Assembly (NCBI RefSeq): GCF_000801105.2
Contig: NC_079516.1
Coordinates: 46,914,908 to 46,978,907, forward strand
Direction of reading: 5' to 3'
DNA from: Raphanus sativus
Lineage: Eukaryota; Streptophyta; Magnoliopsida; Brassicales; Brassicaceae
Length of the DNA stretch: 64,000 nucleotides
Shown here: one piece after another, positions 48,524-59,700 of the stretch
Layout of the letters: every line of letters begins with the position of its first letter
Position numbering within the stretch: the stretch's first letter is position 1
The notes under the pieces: generated by a model
The model's input: the letters and a program-made list of their open reading frames with translations, nothing else
Database searches by the model: none
What the model was told of the DNA's origin: nothing
Made by a program: the position numbers and the translations under genes

Positions 48524-48832
48524 CTAACATAGATTGGCTTGAAATGGTTTAACTAGCGGAACAAGCGAGCCGCTAAGGTGCATCGACATGACTTCATTGG
48601 TCGAACCAACGAGCTTCCCATCAACAAAGATGGCTGGAACCGGTGTGGAACACCCGAGCCTCATTAGGGCTTTCTCTATCTCACGACAATCAGGGTCCTT
48701 GTCTATCTCATGGACGGTCGGGTGAACCCCAAGGTCTTGGAAGAGGACCTGGACCGCATAGGACATGCAACACGAGCTCTTGCTGAATATAACAACTCCT
48801 TTCTCCGAAGACATTCTCACAACTTTGTCCAT
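48524..48832 (-). CDS. GRXS9: CC-type (class III) glutaredoxin, GRXS9-like
   Basis: A single exon of 102 codons, start at 48832 (MDKVVRMSSEKGVVIFSKSS). The active site is CCMS at residues 21-24, the mark of plant CC-type (ROXY) glutaredoxins. Later conserved parts are the HEIDKDPDCREIEKAL helix, the TVP-type cis-Pro loop as STPVPAIFVDGKLVGS, and the C-terminus LVPLVKPFQANLC. It nearly equals Arabidopsis At2g30540 in length and sequence. CC-type glutaredoxins bind TGA bZIP factors and modulate nitrate, defence and floral responses; this one lacks the C-terminal ALWL motif that ROXY1 uses for TOPLESS recruitment. An in-frame upstream extension (to 48892) is judged to be 5' UTR. Confidence 0.95.
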   Translation of the reverse strand: MDKVVRMSSEKGVVIFSKSSCCMSYAVQVLFQDLGVHPTVHEIDKDPDCREIEKALMRLGCSTPVPAIFVDGKLVGSTNEVMSMHLSGSLVPLVKPFQANLC

Positions 48833-50026
48833 GGTTTCTTTAAAGGAAGTCTCAATCAATCTGTAGTTTGTTTCTTGGAGAAGAAGAAACACAATTCTTC
48901 TCTCTTGTAGTTTGAAAGATATTTAAAACCAAAAGCCCATGAAATAAACCTAGCTTTAGGGTGAAGAAAAGAGTTTTTGTTGTTGTATATCCTACAGTAT
49001 TAAGCTCAGTGTTACCTGAGACTTAAGTTTCTTGAATCATAGGCTATTTATAACAAAACAAAGGAAGATGAAAAGAATGTTGAGACCAAAAAGAGATCAC
49101 AGAAGATCGTCCATAAGGTTCCCCAAGTACATCAAAGTGACTTTATTGTGAACCAAATCAAAATTTGGTTTCTTTTTTTATTTGGTTTTAGTATGGAGGG
49201 ACCAACAAAAGTTGCACATAATCAAAACTCACCTACCCTTTTTTCCTCCTAGATACCAAGATGAGCATTTCGATTGAGCCCATATGCTTCTTTGTTGCAG
49301 ATATGCTAAAGAATATAGCACATGTGTTATTTATTTATTTGCAAGTTCTTTTATGCCAGAGAATTAGAATTTTATATTTATGTGGACCAAACTTTTATTT
49401 TTCTTTATCTAGGAATATTATTTTGTTTCAAGAATCATGCTCAGATGAAGGGTGTGAGATAGCGCAAGGTGGTGGCGAATAAGCGAGGAGATATGCTTAT
49501 ATTCTTCCACGGATTGATAGGATCGGATCGTGTCAACAATAAAACCCCAATTTTTGAACATGTTACTGTACAAAAAGATAAATTGTCTTCTTTGGGAGAT
49601 TCTCACAATCACACTTCACTAGTGATCGTGAAGGAATAAAAATACATATGGGTTTCTCTTGCTTGCCACTTCCTTTTCAGCAATTTGCCAAGATTCTTAC
49701 CCCTCATTTAATTAAACGTAGATCAATGAATGTATTAGGAATCTCACCACGAGGTCAGATGAAACCTAGAGTGATATAAAAACAAGGACTAATATATTTT
49801 TAATTGCTAGTATATGATTTTAAGTTAAAACAATGAAATTTAAAGTATAACTTCTTGTTCCTGAAGTGGAATTCAATCAAAATGGGCCGAAAAACATCAT
49901 CTGGAAGAAACCAATAGGCTTTAAACAGGTACCTGACTGAATAATATTTGACATACAATGGGCAAGTAGCTTGATTGGTTCAAATCCAATTCGTGATGAT
50001 ACAAACGGTTCCTTATAGGTTTCAAA
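48833..50026. other. Upstream region of GRXS9-like gene
   Basis: Promoter of the glutaredoxin gene, then AT-rich DNA without a gene or RNA. Confidence 0.5.
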
Positions 50027-51254
50027 CTAGGTGTTTTGCCCGCATATGCGGGCATTATAATTTTTAAAATAGCTATAACTAAATGCATTATCAGTTCAAA
50101 AACTGTCATAATTTTTAACTTTTTCAAAATATTTAATAATGAATTTAAAACTAAATATTTATATTTATATTTGAAAATTTTCATCACAACAAAGATTATA
50201 ATATAAATATTTCATTGCATAAGACAACTTGAAAATACTCATGTACATAAAAGTTATATAAAAATGTAATATATATATATATATATATATGACATCCATA
50301 TATGTACGAAAATTAAAACTCAAATTAAGAGAGTGTATTTCAAATGTATATTACAAGTGAGGTAAATTATTATTTTTAGAAAAGTATATAATATTATTTA
50401 TTTTTATATATGTTTATATGCATTTTAGTTTTTGTTTGTATATAGTACATCATATATATATGAAGTTAGGTCAGTTAGTTTAATTTTCTTTACGTAAGTA
50501 AAGTTATATGACCTTATTATCCCCTAGACTATATTTGAGAAGTGATTTTGCCACATGTCCTCTCTACAATCATTCTCACAAAAATAATATGACATGGCTA
50601 TTAAAATTGATGACATGTCTTATAGATTAATATGACATGGACAATTATATTTAATGTTAATTTATATTTTTGGTAAAAATTTTAAAAATATGGTAATAAT
50701 TCATATATTACATTTATTGTCGATTTACATTTTTAAATTTTTTAGAATATAGTAATAACTCATAAATCATCATTAAAATAAATATATTAAACTATGGCAT
50801 TTCAAATTTTGAAATATCATTTAATTATAAAATTTTCAAAAATGTATACATTTTTCAGAAAATTATAAAAATTAAATCGTAAAATCAAATTAAATCGTAA
50901 AATCATTAATTTCTTATATATATCTACAATTTTTATAAATATTGTTTAATTTTAAACTTTGACAATTATGAAATTTTTACAGATTTATTTAATATACTTA
51001 ATTAAAATAAATAGAAATAAAAATCTACCTAAGATTATAATTTTAAATATATACATGCACATTCTTAAATATAATTTAAAATAAACAATATTATTTTTAT
51101 CTTAATTTTAATGTTTATTTAAATCAAATTTATATTAGAATATTAAAAAGAAAAAGAAAATTTAAAATATTATTTAAAAATAAATATAATTTATATTTAT
51201 CTATTAAAAATATTTTAAATGTTTTTACTGCACATGGTGCAGGAAAACACCTAG
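50027..51254. mobile_element. Two Helitron 3' ends in opposite orientation
   Basis: The left end, on the minus strand, reads GCCCGCATATGCGGGC then AAAACACCTAG and T (CTAG at 50027-50030). The right end, on the plus strand, reads CTGCACATGGTGCAG then GAAAACACCTAG and T (CTAG at 51251-51254). Each has a hairpin and CTAG-T end. A block near 50524-50570 (CTATATTTGAGAAGTGATTT) resembles the 5' part of the same family, so the right element may span about 50520-51254. Either two insertions lie side by side or one element has acquired a second inverted terminus. Confidence 0.7.
50269..50290. repeat. (AT)11 microsatellite
   Basis: A pure AT run inside the Helitron-derived stretch. Confidence 0.9.
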
Positions 51255-52150
51255 TTTACGATAATTACAATAGCAATGACTTATTATTATCTAATAAAAT
51301 ATAACTACTAAACAATAGCTTATTTATGTGATCATTATCTGAAAAAACGACATTATAATAAACTAAGATATTTTTGATATATTCACGTGTATTCCTTTTC
51401 TCTAATACATATATTTATGTTGCTAATATAACTTTTTCAAAATTAAAAAAAAATAATATTTCATTAAGGATATAAACGATATTAATCAGTCTAACTTTTA
51501 ACTTTTAACGTCCGTTGCGAAAAATCACTTCGCAAATAATAGCATAGATATTTGTATGAAGTTCTAACCAAGTAAGAAGAGAGAATCATCCAGTTTTAAA
51601 ACGACAAAATTTAAGCCTTCGGATTGGAAGAGATACCCAATTCTGCTCTATGACTAATCAGATAAAAGGGATCAAACTAGTTTGAGTTGTATATTGGGAT
51701 TTTCTGGATTACGTCTTCTCTGGCTGGACCTTGTTAAAAAAAAACTCAAAACTCCTCAGTTGATGTTGCTTTGCTATCACTTAACCTGCACATGTTCTTT
51801 TAACGGCAAAATATACGTATCATGAAAAAGGGGAGAGATTGGTGTTGTCTAGTGAGAGAGAGACCCAGCGTTAGTGAAAACAAAGCATCGGACTTTCTGA
51901 AAGAACATTTCATGGTTTAACTGTTTTGGCGTCAAGACGCAAACAAACGGAATGGTGATGTACAGTGAAGATCGATGGATTCAATCCGAACGCTTCGTTC
52001 TCCCGACATCCACAACCATCTCTCCCATCCTAATTACACATTTTTATCTGTATATACACCTATTTTTACTTTGTAAGATGTTACAAATAGAATTGTTACA
52101 ATCACTTTGATATTAAAAAAAATTGTTACAATCACTTAACTTTGCATGCA
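51255..52150. other. Intergenic
   Basis: AT-rich, nothing recognised on either strand. Confidence 0.5.
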
Positions 52151-52423
52151 TAGAGCATACGCAACGGAAAACTCTCGGGTTCGATAACCAAGGTATAATT
52201 TTAAATTATTTTATTATTCTTATTTTTTTTTTAACTAATCGCAGGATTTTATGTGGTTATAGAATCCACACACAGTAACGAAGTTGTCGGAAATGCAGTC
52301 CTTACTTAAAGACTTCAAGAGGTTAATTGAGCACAAATTCTTAAATTTTGAGGATCCCATAAATTATAATAATAGTTTAATTCTAAGGATTTTTGGTTAA
52401 GGACTATTGTTGCATATGCTCTA
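52151..52423. mobile_element. MITE, 273 bp
   Basis: The 15-bp terminal inverted repeat TAGAGCATACGCAAC (52151-52165) is matched by GTTGCATATGCTCTA (52409-52423) with one mismatch. The interior is AT-rich and non-coding. No clear target duplication. Confidence 0.65.
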
Positions 52424-53194
52424 AGCTTGGTTTTAAAGATCCTATTGGCGTTACGGATTTGAAGACTTTGTGGGATTAAAAAGTCTCTAAAACTTCTTTT
52501 TTATCAATCAGATTTTTTTAAAAAAATAATCATCTTAAGGTCTCTAATTTTTTTATAAATATCTCTCTTTTCTTTTGTATTGTTTTTCTTAAAGGGTGAC
52601 TTTTACAACTATTTTTCTTCCTTTTATTTTTTCTCTTTAAACATTTTATTTTCTTTTTTCCTTCATAACTAAATCTTTTATATAAGTTTGTAATAATTTT
52701 ACTAAAACTTAAAAATTGAATAATTAATAATTTTTTTTTCTTGTTCATTTGAGATCTATATTTTACTACTTTTATAATCATATATTTAATTTTTCAATAA
52801 TAGTATAATTTATATTTTAAATAAAATAGTTAAATTATTACTCAAAACTTTTACAATTTTAATTACCAGTTTGATGTTAATAAAACTTAAACTAAAATTA
52901 AAATCCTTACCAATGCCTTAAATTGCACAAACACAAGAAAACAATTTATATGCACTTAAAATGATCAGGCAAAAGAAAACCCATGCGCAGTGACGATAAC
53001 AATTTTCGACGTTTATATGCTACCATCCGTTTAAATGGCAAAAAAACATGGTTTTCTTCCTTTACGAGTTGATACTAGGTACTTTTACGAGGCGATTGGC
53101 TTTGGATCAATTAACTATGCAACGACTATAATTAATTGTATATCGGGAAAGACTGGTTTGACCATCCTTTTGAAAATTTTCCCTATTTTAAGTA
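52424..53194. other. Intergenic, old promoter side of the glycine-rich protein gene
   Basis: AT-rich. The last few hundred bases were probably the promoter of the glycine-rich protein gene before the next element inserted. Confidence 0.4.
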
Positions 53195-53202
53195 CTCCCA
53201 TC

Positions 53203-53895
53203 TAGGCTTGGGCACGGATCGGATATTCGGGTTTTTGAAGGTATTTGTGATTTGCTTCGAATGTTACGGATATCTGATTTTTCGATTTGCTTTGCTTCGG
53301 AAAAATACGGATATTCGGAAAAACGGATATCCGGAAAATAAATAGATATTTGCGGATATTCGCGGATACTTACGGATCTCTCATTTGTTTTGATTAATAC
53401 AAATAATCTTAAAAATTTGATACAAATTTGTTTTGTAAAATATATTTTTTGCATGATATAAAAGATAAAAATTAAAAAAAGCAATGAATCTTCATATTTT
53501 GTAAATTTTTAAACTTAGTTAAAATTATAATAACACAAAAATTAAAAAAAAATTATAATTATCGTAAATATTTTCTCTTCCTTTTATGTAATACTTTTAT
53601 ATAAGTAATAATATGAATAGAATCTATCAAATAATATATTAGAATAATAATTATATAATTTTATACATTTAAAACTTTAAATATAATCAAAATATACATG
53701 TATTTATATATTGACGGATCGGATCGGATATTCGCTTCCCAAAATTTTAATATTTGTGATTTGCTTCGATTTTGACGGATATTGAATTTTAGTATTTGCT
53801 TTGCTTCGAAAGCTTACGGATATTCGGAATTTTCGAATCGAATAGCAACGGATAACGAATCGAATCAAATTTAACGGATAAAATGCCCAGCCCTA
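53203..53895. mobile_element. hAT-like element, 693 bp, 8-bp target duplication
   Basis: The left end TAGGCTTGGGCACGGATCGG and the inverted right end TAGGGCTGGGCATTTTATCC match. CTCCCATC flanks both sides (53195-53202 and 53896-53903). The flank match extends by the bases TA because the right end finishes in TA. The interior is rich in CGGATATTCGG-type repeats and has no transposase. It sits 77 bp before the glycine-rich protein start codon. Confidence 0.85.
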
Positions 53896-53971
53896 CTCCC
53901 ATCGACACTTTCCACTTTCATTCACACACAAATTTAAAATTTCTCATAGTCATCTAACCAAGAATTCAGTA

Positions 53972-54235
53972 ATGGGAGGAAAAGGTGGTAGCGGTGGTGG
54001 AGGGAAGGGTGGTGGCGGTGGTGGTGGAGGAGGGAAAGGTGGTGGAGGCAGTGGAGGAGGTAGGAACGGTGGTGGTAGCGGTGGGGGAGGAGGGAAAAGC
54101 GGTGGCGGAAGTGGTGGAGGCTACATTGTGGCTCCGGGGAGCAATGGATCTTCTTACATTTCAAGGGATAACTTTGAAAGTGATCCTAAAAGCTACTTTG
54201 GTAGTCTGCATGGCAGTGGACAGGGTAGCAAGTGA
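53972..54235 (+). CDS. Small glycine-rich protein
   Basis: A single exon of 87 codons. Residues 1-51 are Gly/Lys/Ser repeats (GGKGG and GGGSGGG type). The C-terminal part is non-repetitive and conserved: APGSNGSSYISRDNFESDP then SYFGSLHGSGQG. No signal peptide. The C-terminal block and the position after the glutaredoxin match At2g30560. The function is unknown. Because the C-terminus is an ordinary, conserved sequence, this is not just a spurious GGN repeat ORF. A hAT-like insertion just upstream may have changed its promoter. Confidence 0.75.
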   Translation: MGGKGGSGGGGKGGGGGGGGGKGGGGSGGGRNGGGSGGGGGKSGGGSGGGYIVAPGSNGSSYISRDNFESDPKSYFGSLHGSGQGSK

Positions 54236-55027
54236 CTTTGGTCTGTTTATTTCTCTATTTCTGCATTTAAGGTGGTTATTATCACCGAATAAATTATCTA
54301 ATGATCAAATAAAATGAGATTTTCTATTTATATGATTCATAGCTTTCTCGAATATCAGTATCAATGGTACTAATTAAATTAATATAATTAACAAACTCAA
54401 AGTAGAATCAATCGATACATATATTGCTTGTCTGATGCAATAATTTCATTAAGGGACTCTTAAAATCTGAATATTCTTCTGGTGGCTTTTTGAGAGTCTT
54501 TTGAAACAAGATAGTACACGGAAATAGTTTTTTTTTCCTGGTCTTCACTTAAAAATTACAAGATCCAGAAGAAGGCGTTTCATTATCATATCCTGGCAAG
54601 AAAATGGAAAATGAGAGAGATTGAATGTATAAATAATGCAAGTGAGAAATGTCAAATTACATTAAACATATGTAACATTTTTTTGGAAAAGAGGCACTAA
54701 ATCATTCAAATATACTTTTTATATAAAAGGGTAGAAATTGTATTAGAAAGCATGAAATCAATTACAATAAAAAGAAAAAGTGTATATGGTATATTATGGT
54801 ATTTCTACTTATAAATGTAATTTCTTACAAAGACAAATAATTATAAACTTTGACAAAACCATAGTAAATTTAATAAAAATAAAAATTATACAAACCATAG
54901 CAATGGACAAAAATGTTAAAGCTTAGTTAAACTAATCTATATAAACAAGTGAATAAGATTTAATTCTCAATCAATTCCATTATCATCTTTCACAATTCAA
55001 AGATATTTATAACTAGCTAGCTAGAAT
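54236..55027. other. Intergenic
   Basis: 3' flank of the glycine-rich protein gene and AT-rich DNA. No gene. Confidence 0.5.
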
Positions 55028-55407
55028 ATGGCTCAAGAAATCAATCTAGAATTGGGTTTAACTCCATATGGTCTGTGGTTCATAAATAATAATCTAACCG
55101 ACTGTGATTTTCGTTTAGTGGTCATTTGCTTGTACCAAACCAAAAAGTTGGAGATTCTATAGTTCCAGAGATGGACCATGTTACGATCCAAAATTTGGGA
55201 TCACCGAGCGGTGTTGAAGTGAAAATTCATATTGTGGTATTTGCAAAAAAAAGAAAATTCATATTGTGGAGGAAGGGCATGAAACTGATGATTACACAGT
55301 CACGTTAACTAAATACCAATGTAAATTCATGTTTAGGAGAGGATGGATTCCTATCTTTAGAGCAAAAGGTTACAAAACATAATTAAAAAAAAAAAGGTTA
55401 CAAAACA
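55028..55407 (+). pseudogene. B3-domain protein pseudogene
   Basis: An ATG at 55028 opens MAQEINLELGLTPYGLWFIN. After a frameshift the sequence continues LVPNQKVGDSIVPEMDHVTI and SGVEVKIHIV, and after a second break VEEGHETDDYTVTLTKYQ, then FRRGWIPIFRAKGYKT. The order resembles a plant-specific B3-like domain (REM/DUF313 style), with the GWxxIxxxKGYKTGD part at the end. Breaks: a shift before codon LVPN, and two small insertions, each flanked by a direct repeat (55221-55269 and 55364-55407). Confidence 0.6.
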
Positions 55408-56460
55408 GAGTAGGAAACTGAACTCATGTGGGATAAAAACTCCTGACAATTCTTGTTACATCATGTTAAGTAGTCTTGTTTTCCTTTTCAGTGAGGTAAT
55501 AAATATTTGGGAGAATTACCAATTGTGACTCAAAACTTGGAGTCAAACCCAAAAGAGTACCCCAACTTGGGTCAAAGGCAAAAGTAACCTAAAAGGCTAT
55601 TGAAATTACAACTATCTCCTTGTGAACAAACAAAAAAAACGGATTTTTTTTTACGTTTCTACCCCTCGCAAGTCGTCTGTTTACAGACGACTTGAAAATA
55701 AGTCGTCCAGACGACTTTAAGTTAAGTCGTCTGGACAGTTATTCTTAAACATAATTTAAAAATTTTGTAAAAAAATATTTTGATAAGTGAAAAATTGGAA
55801 TTATGTAATTAACATATGTCTTAAGAGATATAAATTAATATATAACAAATTTCAATTGTTTTCAGCCCAGATGAGTGAAAGTAGTGAGTCATGATATTCT
55901 TTAGTTTATGTTTCATCAACATATGTTGTAGTATTGTATGTGTTCTTAGGGTTAGATTTTGGAAAGCATTAAAACCGTTTTTGAAAATTTTTAAAATTAC
56001 CTAGGCGTGTTCATTTCTGTGTATAGTAAACACTATTGAAGTATAATTTGATTTTATAACGTGGTTAGTAAGTTAATTTAGTCATTTTAGTTTAGGGGTT
56101 CATTTTAGGGTATTGGACGACTTAATATTTAGTCTTCTGTTCCCAGACGACTAAATATTAGGTCGTCTGATGTACATTATCAGCCAGAATAAGTCGTCTA
56201 AACCGGACCAAACCTTAAAGTTTACCAATGTACTTTTAAAGCTAACCGGATTATTTACCCAATATATAAGGTGATTTTTTTTTTTTTTTCATTTTCCGCG
56301 AACAGAAACCCTAACAGTTCTCTCTCACCGGCGATATCAAAGGCGATTCGAATTCCCACTATTTCCGAACAACCATCGTTCTCAACGTCGGCTATCTATC
56401 TCACTTCATTCTCACCGTTGTCGCCGCAGCTTATTCTAACACTAGCGCCGCCGATTCCTC

Positions 56461-56665
56461 TAAACCCTAGCGCCCCCGCTTCCACTATTTCCGAACAAAC
56501 CGTCGCCCTCGCCACCGTGCTCACCAACGTTCTCACCGCCGCTTACTCTAAACACTAGCTAGCACCGCCGTTTCTTCTAAACCCTAGCGCCGCCGCTTCT
56601 TCTAAACCCTAGCGCCGCCGCTTCTTCTCTGTAAACCGTAGCGCCGTTTCTCTGTAAACCCTAAC
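56461..56665 (+). promoter_or_regulatory. Repeated telo-boxes in the leader of the DUF1985-Ulp1 gene
   Basis: About five imperfect tandem copies of a 25-30 bp unit built on TAAACCCTAGCGCCGCCGCT precede the start codon at 56772. AAACCCTA is the plant telo-box, often found near transcription starts and bound by TRB and related factors. Confidence 0.55.
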
Positions 56666-56771
56666 GCCGGTAAGTCATCAAACTCGTGGAAAAGATGAAC
56701 ATAAAACGTTGTCTCTTTCAATTTACTCATTCTCACCGTTTCACGTTTATTTTTTCAGATCTATAACCACA

Positions 56772-59700
56772 ATGACGAGTACTCGAACTCCTTCTGCGAC
56801 TAATCAGGTCCGCTTGAAATTTTTCTACTGGAAGACTTGTAAGTAAGTCGTCTGGAAAGTCTTCAACCTGGACGACTTAGTACGTCCATTTGGAAGACTT
56901 TCCAGACGACTTAAATATAAGTCGTCAACTAAGTCGTCCAGTTGGACGACTTTCTAGACGACTTATATTTAAGTCGTCTACTAAGTCGTCTGGAGTAACA
57001 ATTAAGGCGTGATTGATTTAGCTTGTGTTCTGACTTCTATTGTTGTCTTTGATTATTTTGCAGACAAAAAGGATGGATATTCCAGAACTCCCCCGTAGGT
57101 TATACACATTAGGGGAAGAGCCAGAACCCCACAATAGCATTTCGTATCATACGGATAACACGAAGTTGCATACTGCTCTTAGGGAAGCTCTCACTGATGC
57201 TGAATTTGAAGAGCTCAAGGAGTCGAGATTGGGAGTTTTCATCAAGTTCAAGGAGCAGGGATTTGGTTGGGCTTCAAGGCTGGTTCACCACTTGCTCGGT
57301 TTAAAGCTGGACATTAAGAAGAAGTACGAGATGTGGTGTCTCGTTGGTCCAGAACCTGCGAGGTTTTCACTGTTAGAGTTTGAAAACATCACTGGTCTAA
57401 ACTGCGACTACATCGAGGACCTTGAGACACCAGAATGTGAAGTTACCCCACAGATGGTTTCTTTCTGGGAGATGATGGGAGTTCATCGGGAAGCTGGGCC
57501 AAGTACTGATCAGATAATAGCAGCACTGAAGAGATGCGGGGATTGGTCCAGGGAAGATCGCAAGCGACTCGCGTACCTTTCCATCTTCACTGGATTCATT
57601 GAAGGGAAAAAGTTCTCAAGCGCTACACGAGCTACTCTCGCAAGGCTAGTGATGGATTTAGAAAGGTTTGAGAATTATCCATGGGGGAGAGTCGCGTTTA
57701 AGGTGCTGATGGACTCTTTGTGGAACAAAGATATTACTGGCTGTTACACCGTGGATGGCTTTATACAAGTTCTTCAGGTCTGGGCGTACACAGCTATTCC
57801 GGGATTGGGTGCTAGTATTGGTCTACCCAGAGCAAACAGTCCGTCTCCACCGATTCTGGCTTACGACGGCAGCAGAGGCCGCAGATTCATGAAAGCTGCT
57901 ATCTTGAGTCAGGTACCTTTCCATCTTCACTTAATTAAGTCGTCTGGAAGGTCTTCCAGCTGGACGACTTAGTAGACGACTTATTATAAGTCGTCTGGAA
58001 GGTCTTCCAGCTGGACGACTTAGTAGACGACTTATTATAAGTCGTCTGGAAGGTCTTCCAGCTGGACGACTTAGTAGACGACTTATTATAAGTCGTCTGG
58101 AAGGTCTTCCAGCTGGACGACTTAGTAGACGACTTATTATAAGTCGTCTGGAAGGTCGTCCAGCTGGACGACTTAGTAGACGACTTATAATAAGTCGTCT
58201 GGAAGGTCGTCCAGCTGGACGACTTAGTTGACGACTTATAATTAAGTCGTCTATTTAGTATTTTGTTTCAAATATCTAACTCGATTCTTCTTCTATTTAC
58301 TGCAGACCCGCGTGATCAACTTTGTTGAGAAGGACATTAGTGAAATGTGGCCAAAATGGGACTCTGAGGTTGATGACGTGCCGCGAGACATCATTAAAGT
58401 CATGTATGATCGGAGACCGTGGAAGTGGACCATGGATTGCTGGGAAGTCACTGGTACAAAACCCAAGTTTGTGACTCCATCGAAAAGAGCCAAAGAGATG
58501 GTTGTGGAGGAGGTGGAGGAAGACAATCAGAGACCTCGGAAGAAAGCTCGTAAAGAGGCTCCTAAAGAGGCTCCTAAAGAGGCTAGAGAAGAGGCTCCTA
58601 CAGAGGCTACAGAAGAGGCTACAGAAGAGGCTAGAGAAGAGGCTAGTTGGGTGACCAGAGAGGAGTTAGAAAACATGTTCAAGGACTTAAGAAGTGGCTT
58701 AGGTGACATGATGAAAGATGGGTTTAAGAAGTGCATCAGGGAGATTAGGAAGATCTCCGATAGATTGGAAGCTGTGGAGAAGAAGGTTGGTGTCACCAAT
58801 CAGGCTACCCCTCAAGCCCCAGAAACCGGGGTTAGTAAAAAACACCCTACCCCACAAGCCCCAGAAACCGGGGTTAGTAACAAACAGACTACTCCTCAAA
58901 AGGATCAGCCTACACTTCAAACCAATCATCCTACTCCTCCCACCAGACAGCCTGCTCCTCAAAAGGCAAAGCCTACTCCTCAAAAGGCAAAGCCTACTCC
59001 TCAAACGAAACAGCCTGCTCCTCAAACTAAACAGCCTGCTCCTCAAACGAACAGCCTGCTCCTCAAACTAAACAGCCTGCTCCTCAACGAAACAGCCTGC
59101 TCCTCAAACGAAAAAGCCTTCTCCTCAAAAGAAACAGCCTTCTCCTCTGCCCAAAGAGGTTAGTATCAAATCTTTAAGTCGTCTGGTAACTTGTCTTTGT
59201 ATAGATTTGTAAAATATATAAGTCGTCCAGCTGGAAAACCTTCCAGAAGACTTACAAATAAGTCGTCTGAACTCCAGCAGGAACCAAATCCTCTCCCAAC
59301 TTTTATTTAAGTCGTCCAGGGTTAACTTGTTCTCTTTTATTGCAGAGATTGTTGCCGGAGGATACAGCAGATGAGGCGATCTCGGTATATAAGATCTTGC
59401 CGGAGGATAAAGCAGATGGTGTCACCTCCAAAGAGATTGTTCCTCCACTGACCAACCGAGCTTCGCTTCCAACGATCAACAACCGAGCTTCGCTTCCACC
59501 GATCCAAGCGTTCCAGCTTCAGAACGAGCCTGGTTGTATTGGACCAAACAGCTCCCACTGCTTCTGTGCGTGCAAGGAGTGAACGAACGAAGAAACCTGC
59601 TCCCACGCAGATATTCTCCTTATACGGCAGAGAGAAGGAAACTCCTTAGAGTGGGAAAGTATAATCCATTTCCCACACTAAACAGACCTAGATGAAGGAG

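Noticed and set aside
53934..54164. His/Leu-rich minus-strand ORF
   Set aside because: It is the complement of the Gly codons of the glycine-rich protein; the plus frame has a conserved non-repetitive C-terminus.
56271..56558. 95-codon plus-strand ORF upstream of the DUF1985-Ulp1 gene
   Set aside because: Composed of leader repeats (Ser/Pro/Ala/Thr) and not in a frame that joins exon 1; most likely 5' UTR.
57937..58252. CRISPR-like array
   Set aside because: Units are contiguous 51-bp tandem repeats without unique spacers, in a plant transposon intron.
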